Part shown: positions 52,781 through 63,324 of the stretch, in pieces
Layout of the letters: every line of letters begins with the position of its first letter
How positions within the stretch are numbered: position 1 is the first letter of the stretch
DNA from: Curvularia sp. ZM96
Lineage: Eukaryota; Ascomycota; Dothideomycetes; Pleosporales; Pleosporaceae
Assembly (NCBI GenBank): GCA_022457065.1
Contig: JAJGBQ010000005.1
Span: forward strand, 1,116,001-1,180,000
Direction of reading: 5' to 3'
Length of the DNA stretch: 64,000 nucleotides
Made by a program: the position numbers and the translations under genes
The notes under the pieces: model-generated
Databases searched by the model: none
Seen by the model: the letters and a program-made list of their open reading frames with translations, nothing else
Told to the model about the DNA's origin: nothing

Positions 52781-55693
52781 ATGCTTCCCCATCCTCTACC
52801 CCAGGTCGCCTCGCCCGGCAGTGAGCATGTACCGGAGCACCAGTGTGCATCTGGTGTGGGTCAGGCCCTTCAATGTCAGATCTGTAGTCGCACCTATGAG
52901 CGTCCTGACCACCTTCATCGGCATTTAGATTCGCGTGTGTATTTTATCACCCTTTCTGGCTTGTTCTAAAAATTTACAGATCGGAATGAAAGGCCGTTTC
53001 GATGTCAGAAATGTCCGGCAAGTTTTAACCGGAAAGACCTACTGACAAGGCACCAAGCGACACATCTGAAGGGTGCCAAACATGGCGGAGCTGCTCGCCA
53101 ACGAAGAGCAGAAAGGGCATATAAAGCATGCGAACAGTGTGTGCGGTCCAAAGACAAGTGTGACAATAGTAGGCCATGCAAGCGTTGCCAGAAGAAGAAC
53201 CATGTGTGCACTACAAGCACAAACAAGTTAAGGTTTTCTCTGCCACCCTCTGAGACTGGTCATAGCAATGAGGCAATCTTTCGTCCTGACACTCAACATT
53301 TCCGATCCAGACCTGATGCTCTAGACTCAGTTGACGAAACTCAACGACAAGACCAAGACCCAATATCCACAGATTCAAGTATAAATGCCAATGTTCTGCA
53401 GGAAGTTTTTGAAAATGACATACCGCCGTTCTTCGAGCACATCATGGTGTCTGAGCCGGACTGGATGAGTGGAAGCTTCGTTCAACCACCTGCAGACCTC
53501 ACTGTATGGCTACAAGACACCGATTGGTTCGATAATGGAGACCTTTTCGCTAACGACTTTCCTCCAACCGTTGACCAAACGTTTGGAATGAGGTGTGACC
53601 TTACGACAACCGAGACTCAAGATGTAAACGCTATCGAATCTGCTAGGACAAAAGAAAACGGAGGCGAAGATGCTAGGAGACGACATGTGGCGTTTCAACG
53701 GTCCCCATGGTACTGTACCTCATCTTGAAATCCTTTCCCCCTGATAGCTCATAGCTGTATAGGTTATGGAATCCCGAGCGAAACAAGCATGCTTTCAGCG
53801 AATATGAAAACGAAGCTTTAGACGGTCAACATGTCAATCTCGGCTCTTCACCTCATCAACCACACGCCTCCGACGTAGTAGTGCCTGATCAACTTTCATT
53901 CGTAACGAGAGATCGCATGTTCTATCTCGTCTCCAAGACCGCACCGGCGTCAATATCCATTACTTCATTTCCATCTTCTGAGAATCTCGAGAAACTTATC
54001 AAAGTGGGTATTTCTAAGAGAGCCGAAAGAGACGCGTGGATTCACCCGTATACGTTCCGAAGTGCGGACTCGCGGCCTGAGCTCTTGATTGCACTTGTGG
54101 CGGCAGGCTGTATTTGTTTTGGTATCCCGTCGGTCAATAGAACTGGCCTTTTGCTACAAGAGATTGTGCGCTTGTCGTTGAGAAATCTTGTAAGAATGCT
54201 CCGTAACATTTTTCTATCTTTCTTGACTTTTCAATAGGTTGAGAAAGACGACAGTGTATCTCAGGATTTGCAGTACCTGCAGGCAAGCATGCTCTGGCTT
54301 GAGATAGGTGCATTTTGCGGCCTCAAACGGAAAATGGTGGCTGCAGAAAGCAGTCTGCCAGCTTTGGTGACTGTGCGCATCTTCATCACTTATCCAAATC
54401 AAATCTGACAAAATTAGGCACTTCGCCGTTCAGGTAGATTGGATAATGCCCAACGTCATGTTGATGCACCCACGGCATTGGACGGACCAGACGAACTCGA
54501 TCAGAAATGGCGAAAATGGGTTGAGGACGAGTCTTACAAACGGTACGCACATTTCTAACCGCTATTTCGCCTAACTCAGCTAACAAACCTAGGCTTGTCT
54601 ACCATCTCTGGGAACATGATATTGACATGGCCATGATCAAGCACCGTCAGCCGCTCATATCCTACACCGAAGTTACTTTGCCCCTTCCAGCTCCACAATT
54701 ACTCTGGCTCGCATCGTCAGCGGAAGAATGGCGAGACCGATATCTCAGCTCAAAATATGCACCCACTGATAAGTCTTTGCGGGAGTTGCTGCTCGACGAG
54801 TCGGTAATTGTGTGCATGCCTCCTGACCTTGATGCGAGCGTCACTCTATGTGCTTATCTTCACGGTCTAGCTGCCCAACTATGGGAGCATTCTCAGCAAG
54901 CATGTCTCTTTTCTAGTTGCACTGATCCTTCTTTGCAACTTTGGTCACAAGCGAGGCAACAAAAACTGTTCGTATTCTGAAATCAAATGCTGCCTCCACA
55001 AGCTTACCTATTCTCTATAGATACCAGTCCTTGCAGAACTTGACGAATTCGCTCAGCTCCACACCTGCTGTTACTCGCCTCTTTTATGAGTTCTTGCACA
55101 TGTATCTGCACGTCGACCTGGACACTGTCGCGAGATTTGCAGGCAAATGCGGCGAGAAAGAAGCTCATCGTGCATATGTCAAACTACAATCCTGGGCGCT
55201 TGATAAGAAAGCCAGAATTGCAGTCCTACATGCTGGTCAAGTGATACGAGCTGGACGTGCAGTACCGCCGTTTCAGCTTCGAGGAGCCGACTCACTGACA
55301 ATATACCACGCGATCATGGTGCTGTGGACATACAGCATGCTTATACGGGACCGCGCGAACAAGACAGTACCATGTGCACGCGACTCAAGTTCCAAAGAGC
55401 AGCTTTTCTTCCTTGACGATGCAACTTCGGAACAGCAATCGGCTGCCAATGCCTTCGTCCTCACAGGTCACGGAAAACCATGCCTCCACATGACTTCTGG
55501 ATATTCGCTGTTATTTGAATCCGCCACTTCATCCACTGGGGACGACATTTGCGATCTCCAGAGCCCTTCGCATGTGATGCAAGCAGGCGTAAAGCTGCTC
55601 GACAGTACGCATCCGGGAAGCAACCGCGAAGACGGGCCTCCACTGCTTCGCGCATTATGCAGATTGATGGAAGACTTGGGGGGTTTACGCTAG
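52781..55693 (+). CDS. Transcription factor with C2H2 fingers plus Zn2Cys6 cluster
   Basis: Regulator of 870 residues in seven exons: 52781-52934, 52980-53709, 53763-54189, 54238-54366, 54418-54542, 54593-54967 and 55021-55693. Two C2H2 fingers come first: QCQICSRTYERPDHLHRHLD (its last His is formed across intron 1) and FRCQKCPASFNRKDLLTRHQ. Immediately after them is a binuclear zinc cluster, ACEQCVRSKDKCDNSRPCKR followed by CQKKNHVC. This C2H2 plus Zn2Cys6 combination is a known fungal architecture, usually followed by the Fungal_trans middle domain. The middle part contains RDAWIHPYTFRSADSRPELL and WLEIGAFCGLKRK-type stretches, consistent with that. The fourth intron has a non-ideal donor (GTGACT), so that join is slightly uncertain. 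It lies between a monooxygenase and an MFS gene and probably controls this group. Confidence 0.88.
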
Positions 55694-56183
55694 AAGAGAC
55701 GCCAGCGCAGTTAGAAATAGTGTCAAACCCACCATTCAGGTGTCCGACCTAGGATCTTTAGATGTCACTCGTGCTGGGAATGTGGAGATGCTGCAGTCCC
55801 GGAAAGTGAGGGCTGTTAGCTCCCCGGAAACTGTGGGCGGCTAGCCCTAGACTAGGTCTACCCCACATCCCAGCACCGTAAAATATGGGGTAGCAATATG
55901 CAAGTCAGGCCCTGGCGCCCTTATCTTCACCAATGCTTCAACAGTCATGCTCTGTCGACTCTTTCTTGTCTGCCTGGTCCAATAGGTGAAAGACACTCAC
56001 TTGCCGGGTTTCAGTGGCGCTTTTTCAAACGGGATGTGGAGCATGTTATTTTCCCCAGATGTTGGGCGTCCGTGGCGTTAATTATTAGCTAGAGGGTGTA
56101 CTAGTTATTACAACGAAAGGTCTCGACTGTTTTCCTTCATAAGGACCCCAACTCTCCATTGGGGTTGTCTTGCTCTATAGCAC
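55694..56183. other. Intergenic, regulator to MFS gene
   Basis: Spacer with the MFS promoter. Near 55785-55880 the sequence is rich in CCCGGAAA/TCCCCGGAAAC-like and CTAG words with partial inverted symmetry, possibly binding sites. No gene is seen. Confidence 0.4.
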
Positions 56184-57910
56184 ATGCCCGTTACCATGGT
56201 CGACTCACCACCTTCACCAACAACCTTCGACCAGAAGCATGGAGCCGAAATTGTATACAATGAGGACCTCAAGCCTTCTTTGAACGATGATCACGGTGAC
56301 CACGTCAAAGGCAATGCCTTTCTCGTCCGCGAAGATGGCCAGGTTCGCAAAATCCCCGTTCCATCCAGCAACCCTAACGACCCGCTGAACCTCCGACGCT
56401 GGGAGAAATATGGTGTCATCTTTTGCTGCTGCTGGTTCTCTATCATGGGTCTTTCTATAGCTAGCGGCTTGGGCGCCATTCTCAATGTCTTTTTCGAGAT
56501 GTATAGTCCGCAGGGATATACGCCTGACGAAATTGTTTTTCTCATCACGTTGCCAACCTTGTGCATAGGCCTAGGTACGTCGAAGTCTAAGTTCTATTTG
56601 GCGATTCATATGAGCTAACAGTCGCGGCAATAGGAAACTACATTATTCTTCCTTTGGGCTTGGCCTATGGTCGGCGTCCCGTTTTTCTCGTTTCCATGGT
56701 AGTCTTGCTTGCCGCAACCATTGCCGCTGCTGTACAAAACAGCTACAATGCACACCTCGCATCGCGTATCGTGCAAGGTCTTGCGACCGGCGCCTCTGAA
56801 TCTCTGCTCCCGCTTATGCTCACTGAAATCACGTTCTTGCACGAACGTGGCCGCATCTTCGGGTTGTACTGGATGATTCAGAACGCTCTCAGTTCGACCA
56901 TCAACCTTGCAAGCACATACATTAACGAAGATGTGGGCTGGCGATGGTACTACTGGGTGTTTGTCATTACCATTGGTTTCGGGCTCCTCATTGCTTTCTT
57001 TCTCGGTTTCGAGACGCAGTTCACCCGGTCGCCTGCTAGTCTTGATGGCCTGTTAATCTTCACGGATGAGTTTGGAGTCACGAACATTATACCCGATCAC
57101 GAGGCGCAGGAGTACCTTGCACGGGTGGGTCGCGAGGGCCTCAATATACCTATTCCGGACGCAGACGCCGATGTGCCTCGCAAGACATATCTTCAAAAGC
57201 TTCGTCCTTGGTCGCCTGTTCAGAAGAACCCAGTCAAGATTATGCTGATGACTTATCTGCACATGCTTCAGAGTCTCTGTTCCCCAGGCATTATCTACGC
57301 TATCTTGAGCTCATCCGTCGCATTGGGATGCGCTGTCGGCATGTCACTGACCTACAACACCGTCTTCATGCAAAACTACGGATGGGAGCCAAAGAATATT
57401 GGGCTGATCAACGTCGGTGGTGCTCTCGGGGCCTTGTTGGCAATGCTGTATTGCACTTTTCCGGGGGACAAATTTGTGCTCTATGCAGCGCGACGAAACC
57501 GAGGTATTCACAAACCCGAACACCATCTCATAGTGCTTATACCCCCTGGTATTATCGGCGCAGCGATGCTGGTTCTTTATGGTTACACTGCAGGAGGCGG
57601 TGCAACCTGGTGGGGGCCGTATATGGCCTGGACATTGTTCCAATACACATTCACAGCAGTGCTCATTGTGTCTACGAGCTTTGCATCTGAAGCGGGAGCA
57701 CAGCATCCAGGACCTGCATTGGTCGTTGTTGTGGGGACGAAGAATATCGTGTCTTTTGGTCTCACATACGGTCTCACGCCCATGGTAGCGAAGCATGGTT
57801 ACCAATGGGCTTTTGGTGTGCTGGCGGGAATCTTTAGCGCTGTTTTCTTGCTTGGCATTCCGGTCTATTATTTGAATCCAATGTGGCGCGCGAGAGGCAA
57901 GAAGATGTGA
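56184..57910 (+). CDS. MFS transporter, drug:H+ antiporter (DHA1)-type
   Basis: Major facilitator of 555 residues. Exons 56184-56574 and 56634-57910 join across a 59-bp intron. A 75-residue hydrophilic N-terminus (with NPNDPLNLRRWEKYGVIF, the DPxNxxxW mark of fungal DHA1 exporters) precedes helix 1. The loop after helix 2 carries GLAYGRRPVFLVSM, the G-x-x-x-(D)-R-x-G-R-like motif A, and helix 4 has SRIVQGLATGASESLLPLML. A central cytoplasmic loop of about 80 residues separates the two six-helix halves. The protein probably exports a small organic product or toxic compound. Its position next to the monooxygenase, dioxygenase and regulator suggests that it exports the product or substrate of that set. 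Confidence 0.9.
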
Positions 57911-58187
57911 TCTAGATAGGCAGTAGTTCCTGGACGTCTCTGGACACGATCCCCGAATGATGTTAGCTGAACCAAATCTCTAATGCAGACTGATGATAGC
58001 GAAATCGATGAATAGTAGGAGCCATTTGCTTGATTCTCCTATGTACCAGGACCAGAGAGAACTAAGTCTTTCTGGCATGAACGTGGTTGACATCGGGTAT
58101 ACAGTGTCTTCCAAGTGACCCTCATATCACATTTTGAGGCAAGGATAGGAACCCATGCTCTCCGGCCTAAGGCTCAACCCTTACGGG

Positions 58188-58447
58188 TAGGCTGGCAAAT
58201 GGGTAGGGTTGGGTTGGGTTGGGTTCTACTTATATAAGACCCAGACCAAACCCCACCCACATCTTGGCTAACCCAACCCTACCCGCGTCAGTACGTGACC
58301 CAACCCAACCCTACCCACAGCAGTACGTGACCCAGCCTAACCCTACCCACGCCCCGTGCGACCCTACCCTACCCTAACCCAAGGTCCGTGCAGTACCCAC
58401 CCTACCCAACCCAACCCTTGGGTAGGGGGTACCCATTTGCCAGCCTA
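58188..58447. mobile_element. MITE-like element with 16-bp terminal inverted repeats, TA target sites and telomere-like repeats inside
   Basis: GGCTGGCAAATGGGTA at 58190-58205 is mirrored perfectly by TACCCATTTGCCAGCC at 58430-58445, and each end is flanked by TA (58188-58189 and 58446-58447). That fits a non-autonomous element of Tc1/mariner type with TA target duplication. The match extends one more base on each side (G and C), which could be chance. The interior of about 225 bp has no reading frame. It is made of GGGTT arrays on the left and CCCAACCCTACCC arrays on the right, with the word CAGTACGTGACCCA repeated. It is not the canonical TTAGGG telomere repeat. Confidence 0.75.
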
Positions 58448-58766
58448 CGTCAAGTGAAGCTATACCATGAGTAGTTAGGAACCTGATCAATGAGGTCAAA
58501 CTAAAGATTACATTCACTTACCTGACGGGGGTTATCTGTATACTGAGGGACCCTAGGGATAATGCACCACATATGGCAATCAGCAACTCCAATTTGCAGG
58601 CCGCCAGCCTATGGAAACGTATCTACTTACATCAATACATTCACCAATCTGTGACATAATTTGTCAGTAACTCACTCTGTTAGCCTATTAAGCTAGGGAA
58701 TCAATTTCACTTACGCAACAATCGTCACTTTTTTCCACAAACAGTACTCTTGGCTCCGCGTTTCTG

Positions 58767-58895
58767 TTAATTCTCAAGTCCTGCCAGTTCGATCTGAATG
58801 TGGATAGTTTGAAGTTCAGAAGGGCTTGGAGAAGGGTTTGGGAGTGCCAAAGCCAAGGAGGGTAGAACAACGCTGAGGAAGACGAAGAATCTCAT
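58767..58895 (-). CDS. Candidate small secreted peptide (first exon)
   Basis: The ATG at 58895 opens a convincing signal peptide (MRFFVFLSVVLPSLALALP) followed by a Pro/Ser stretch. The frame stops after 42 residues. Downstream on the same strand, short splice-like pieces encode cysteine-bearing segments (VEKSDDCC before a GTAAGT at about 58713, then IGEC and VADCHMWC). This pattern fits a small cysteine-containing secreted protein with several tiny exons, but I could not find a join that keeps the frame from the first exon to the rest. The extent is therefore provisional. Confidence 0.3.
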   Translation of the reverse strand: MRFFVFLSVVLPSLALALPNPSPSPSELQTIHIQIELAGLEN

Positions 58896-59382
58896 GTTCA
58901 GATTGGTATCTGTGATAAGAATGAGCTCATCACTTTTTCTAACTTCCGCTGCTATTGCAAAATGTATGGATATAGCACGTGGTACGGAAGCCACTTCACA
59001 CACCACGACTAAAACATCCGCTCATACTACTCCACCTTATACTTTCGCATTCATTGTATCTTAGGAAGTTTGGGAGTTGGAATGGATCATATGCATCCTC
59101 CTTGGGGTCTTTCTTGGGAAACCTCCAATCTTCCGTATGCAGCTGGATGTGAAAAGATTTATTTTCCACATTTGGTGATTTTTCGGCTAGTCATCTTGGA
59201 AGATGAAATATGATGCAGTGTTTTGCTTATTGGGGAACACTACTGATGATTCGCAAGTATGCCACGGTTCCGGAAAGCTGTCCATCGAGTATTTTTCAAT
59301 ATTCTCAATGCAAGGTTACTTGGCAGCTTCCGAATGTGGAACAGGTTTATTCTCTTCTGCAGTCCCAAAATTCCCATCGTTT

Positions 59383-60436
59383 CTATGCTACCACCTTTCC
59401 ATAGCCAAATCCCCTGACTCCGTTACTAACCCATACGCCCTCTCCCACCTGAACAGTATCTATACTGACAGGCTCTTCCATACAGTATCCACTTCCAAGC
59501 GCCCATCTTCTACTGGTACCCCTCTGTCCTCCAGCGCCGACTTTTGCACTCCTTGTGGAATGGCCCCACCTCCCGGCAAACGGCTTTCTCAGCTCTCCTT
59601 CATCGGCACCATCATCTTTGAGGGTCTTGCTAGTAAATTCACCGGATGGAACTCCGACTGGAGGAGTTACCCAGCGGCCACCGCGAAATAGATAGAGTGA
59701 CGTGAGGGTACCTTCGGTAAGCTCGTTGACTTCATTGTAAAGCATGACTTCACGGTAGGCGGCACCTGCAGGGTTCTCGGGTAATGCACGCTCGCGACTT
59801 TGGTCGTACATCTCTCGCTTCGTTGTTTTCAAGAGGGTGAATGGCGAGGATGGGGTAGGTGCAGTGTCTAGCTTAAGTGTCCATTCCGGAGGGGGCGGGG
59901 GCGTTGATGTTGACGCCGGAAGTGAGTGATCAGGACCAAGAGTCAGAGCTCCTCCTGTCAACGGCGAAGGCTTGAAGGCTGCCGAAGAGGCATGCTGCAC
60001 TTTCGAATTTGGTGGGTCTAGAGATGGTGGGTAGAGCGTAGAAAGTGGTACAGCTGGCACGTCTGTGAACTCAACTGTTAGGTTTGCAGCTTTGTCGAAC
60101 AACAGTCGCAGCTAGAAGATGTCAAAAAAGAGTCATCAACGGGAGGAAAGCGTTGTGCACCTTCATGGCCCGATCCTTTCCAGTCCTCTCTATCTCAGCC
60201 TTGGTTCTCTTCAATAGCTCTTCATGCAGGGCTTTTCCGTCTCGGAGCCGCTTCTCGACTTCATCAAAGTCAAAATGCTGTGCTGCTTCAACCATTCGAT
60301 CCCGATGATATGCGAGCATGTAAAATGGCGATGGAGCCACGAAATTCAAGATTGGTCGCGAGTTCTCCTGTGACTCGAGCAGCAAAGGGTCGTAGCGTAG
60401 CGATGTAAAGAGTTGAAATTCATTTTGTGATGCCAT
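59383..60436 (-). CDS. Class IV aminotransferase, aminodeoxychorismate-lyase-like
   Basis: PLP-dependent fold-type IV enzyme of 334 residues. Exons 60436-60161 and 59 kb part 60111-59383 join at phase 0 across a 49-bp intron. The N-terminal exon (FQLFTSLRYDPLLL) is typical of the fungal Abz2-like group, which releases pyruvate from 4-amino-4-deoxychorismate to make p-aminobenzoate for folate. The core mark is EVMLYNEVNELTEGTLTSLY, corresponding to the N-E-x-x-x-(V/L)-T-E-G motif, followed by LFRGGRWVTPPVG. The late segment RGTSRRWAL and WVSNGVRGFGYGKVV also match. A 30-residue insertion between PPVG and RGTSRRW is longer than usual. Catalytic function is therefore likely but the substrate is inferred from similarity only. 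It diverges from the Tom70 gene. Confidence 0.85.
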
Positions 60437-61141
60437 TTTGAAAACGGTGTTAGTTCAAGAGACAGGCTCATCCAATACAGCGGCAATGCTTGGTGACTGA
60501 TGCGACGACACGGATACCTTAAGATGCGTTGTACTACAAGTGGGTCGGAATGATGACCCTATCGTTTCCGAGCGGCATTCACTAGCCACACGCGTGGCGC
60601 TGAGCATGCTGATAGGTCGTATAGCAATGAGTACCGAAGACAATATACAAGGGATCTACACGCGTTTTCAATGTGCAAATAATAACTAGAGATCCCTAGC
60701 TGTTGCCATAGTACATTATAGTATCTCTGTGAATAGTGAGAGTCCGTGAGTGGGTGTTGCCGTCGTGCTATGCTTCTGATACGTCTGGAAACTACCATGA
60801 GCTAACAAAACGGTCCTTTTGTGCACTACAAGCACCATATCGGCTTCTGACAGGAGGATCTGCATTAGTAGTAAATCTCAATACAAACACATGTGATGGC
60901 ATGATAAGCATGCTTGGTGGCGGTGCGGCCAACGCAGGCCTTGACGGCGCTGCTCGGCAAGGCTGATGACGTCCGCAAGCGCTCGAGCCACACATCTCGC
61001 TCACGTCGTTGCACCAAGCTTGCCCTAGCCAAATTTCTGCGACGAAGGCCCAACACCCAACAGCCCATCGCCATTGAGCTGTCCATTTCCATTCCGTCTG
61101 CATTTTCATCTACTCAGCACAATTACCCGAGTACAGCAGAC
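60437..61141. promoter_or_regulatory. Divergent spacer, ABZ2-like and TOM70 genes
   Basis: 705-bp spacer between two housekeeping genes; it includes the leaders of both. No gene is seen. Confidence 0.45.
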
Positions 61142-63324
61142 ATGGCACCTGTAAACGCTCCTGCACCGCAGGGCCCCGGCCCATTCCCCGTCCAGATTCC
61201 CGTCGACAGCAACAACTCGCTCTGGGACCGATTGTCAAATTGGGCCTCCGAGAACAAGGGCGTTGTGTATACCATTGCCGGAGTCACACTGGTTGTCGGT
61301 GCTGGTGGCGCTATATACTACTTCTCCAATGATTCAAGAGGCGACAGCGGAGCAGACACATCGGCTGCTAAGCGCAAGAGGCAACGCGAACGCAAGCGTG
61401 CAAAAGAAAGGGCTGAAAAGGAAGCAACTCCCGAAAAGGCTTCCGGTATGCGCCCTCATTGATCTAAGCCATGCACCGACTAACGGAACAACAGAGAAGA
61501 AGGCAACCGTCGCCGAGACCACCGAAGATCAACTGCCAGATGTTGACGAAAGCAGCGTGACTGCACTATCAGACGAGGTACGACTAGAAAAACCGGATCA
61601 TAGCTTTTGAAAAAGCTGGTTCCGCTCGTGTCCACTCGGGCGACCACCACAACAGTCAATTGAATTTCCCAGCTGTGCACAGCAGAGCGGGGTCGATCCA
61701 CGGATATTATGCTTTTCAAGCATTGCTTTGGGTCGCCTGCAAAAACATAGGCTAACATTTCACAGGAGCGCAAAGATTATGCCGCGAAGCTCAAGGCTGC
61801 AGGCAACAAGGCCTACGGCTCCAAAGACTACAATCGCGCCATCGAGCTTTACGGCAAGGCCATCCTCTGCAAACAAGACCCCGTCTTCTACTCCAACCGC
61901 GCAGCCTGCTACAATGCCATGTCCGAGTGGGAAAAGGTCATCGAGGACACCACCGCCGCGATCAACCTCGACAACGAATACGTCAAGGCCCTGAACCGAA
62001 GGGCAAACGCATACGAGCAAGTTGAGCGCAACAGCGAGGCTCTCCTGGACTACACCGCAAGCTGCATCATTGATGGATTCCGCAACGAAAACAGCGCGCA
62101 GAGTGTTGAACGTCTACTGAAGAAGGTCGCCGAAGCCAAGGGCAAGGCCATTCTGGCGGCCAAGGAGAAGAAGTTGCCCAGCCCAACTTTCGTCACAAAC
62201 TACCTACAGAGCTTCCGGCCAAAGCCACGACCAGAGGGCCTTGAGGACGAAGCAGAACTCGACGAGGAGAGTGGCAAGGGCCAACTGCGCAAGGGTCTCA
62301 AGGCCATGGCCACCAAGACTGGTGAGGGATACACTGAGGCCGCGGCCGCTTTCGACCGCGCCCTTGAACTTGGCGATCTTGGAGAACACGAGGCTTTCGC
62401 GTATAACATGCGCGGAACCTTCAGCTACCTCAAGGGAGACAACGAAGACGCGCTCAAGGACATGGACAAGAGCATTGAACTCCAGCCCACCTTGACCCAG
62501 AGCTTCATCAAGCGTGCCAGCATGCACCTTGAGCTTGCCAACCCAGAAGCTGCCGAAGCTGACTTTGCTGCCGCTCTGGAGCAAAACTCAAGCGACCCAG
62601 ATATCTATTACCACCGCGCACAATTGCACTTCATCAAGTCCGAATTTGGTGAGGCCGCCAAGGACTACCAGAAGTCAATCGACCTGGACAAGGACTTCAT
62701 CTTCTCGCACATCCAGCTCGGTGTCACACAATACAAGATGGGCAGCATCGCCTCATCAATGGCGACTTTCCGTCGTTGCATGAAGAACTTTTCGCAAGTG
62801 CCCGATGTGTACAACTACTACGGTGAGCTTCTTCTGGACCAGCAAAAGTACCAAGAAGCTATTGAGAAGTTTGACACTGCTGTTGAGATGGAGAAGACGA
62901 CCAAGCCATTGGGTATGAACGTTCTGCCTCTGATCAACAAGGCCCTTGCCCTGTTCCAATGGAAGAACGACTTTGATGACGCCGAGAAGCTTTGCGAGAA
63001 GGCGCTCATTATCGACCCAGAGTGCGACATTGCTGTCGCCACAATGGCACAGCTGTTGCTACAGCAAGGGAAGGTGACAGAAGCGCTCAAGTACTTTGAG
63101 CGTGCTGCAGAGCTGTCAAGGACAGAGGGTGAGATTGTGAATGCACTCAGCTACGCCGAGGCGACCAGGACCCAACTCGAGGTGAGTGACACACACCCCC
63201 AGACTTCCCGCCTATAAATGGACGTTTACTGACATGAGCATAATAGGTGCAAGAAAAGTACCCCAAGCTTGCCTCACGACTGGGCGCCATGGGTGCGGCC
63301 GCTGGAGGCTTTGGCATGCGATAA
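61142..63324 (+). CDS. TOM70: Mitochondrial outer-membrane import receptor Tom70
   Basis: Receptor of the TOM complex that binds Hsp70/Hsp90-delivered precursors, mainly carrier proteins; 626 residues. Exons 61142-61445, 61495-61577, 61766-63181 and 63247-63324 all close in frame. A short Pro-rich intermembrane tail is followed by one anchor helix (GVVYTIAGVTLVVGAGGAIY), then a Lys/Arg-rich linker. Tetratricopeptide repeats follow: the clamp domain AAKLKAAGNKAYGSKDYNRA, DPVFYSNRAACYNAM and EYVKALNRRANAYEQV, which reads the EEVD tail of chaperones. Further repeats follow (AFAYNMRGTFSYLKGD, DIYYHRAQLHFIKSEF, PLINKALALFQWK). The end, LGAMGAAAGGFGMR, is typical of fungal Tom70. Essential housekeeping gene; the length is normal. 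Confidence 0.96.

Larger units (their letters stand above)
57911..59382. other. Gene-poor stretch with an inverted-repeat element
   Basis: Contains the TA-flanked inverted-repeat element at 58188-58447 and a possible small secreted-protein gene on the minus strand between about 58.5 and 58.9 kb. Otherwise no gene is seen. Confidence 0.5.

Noticed and set aside
58200..58440. Interstitial telomere
   Set aside because: The arrays are GGGTT/CCCTACCC types, not TTAGGG, and they sit inside a TA-flanked inverted-repeat unit.
62200..62584. Minus-strand frames of up to 126 residues
   Set aside because: Shadow of the TOM70 TPR exons.
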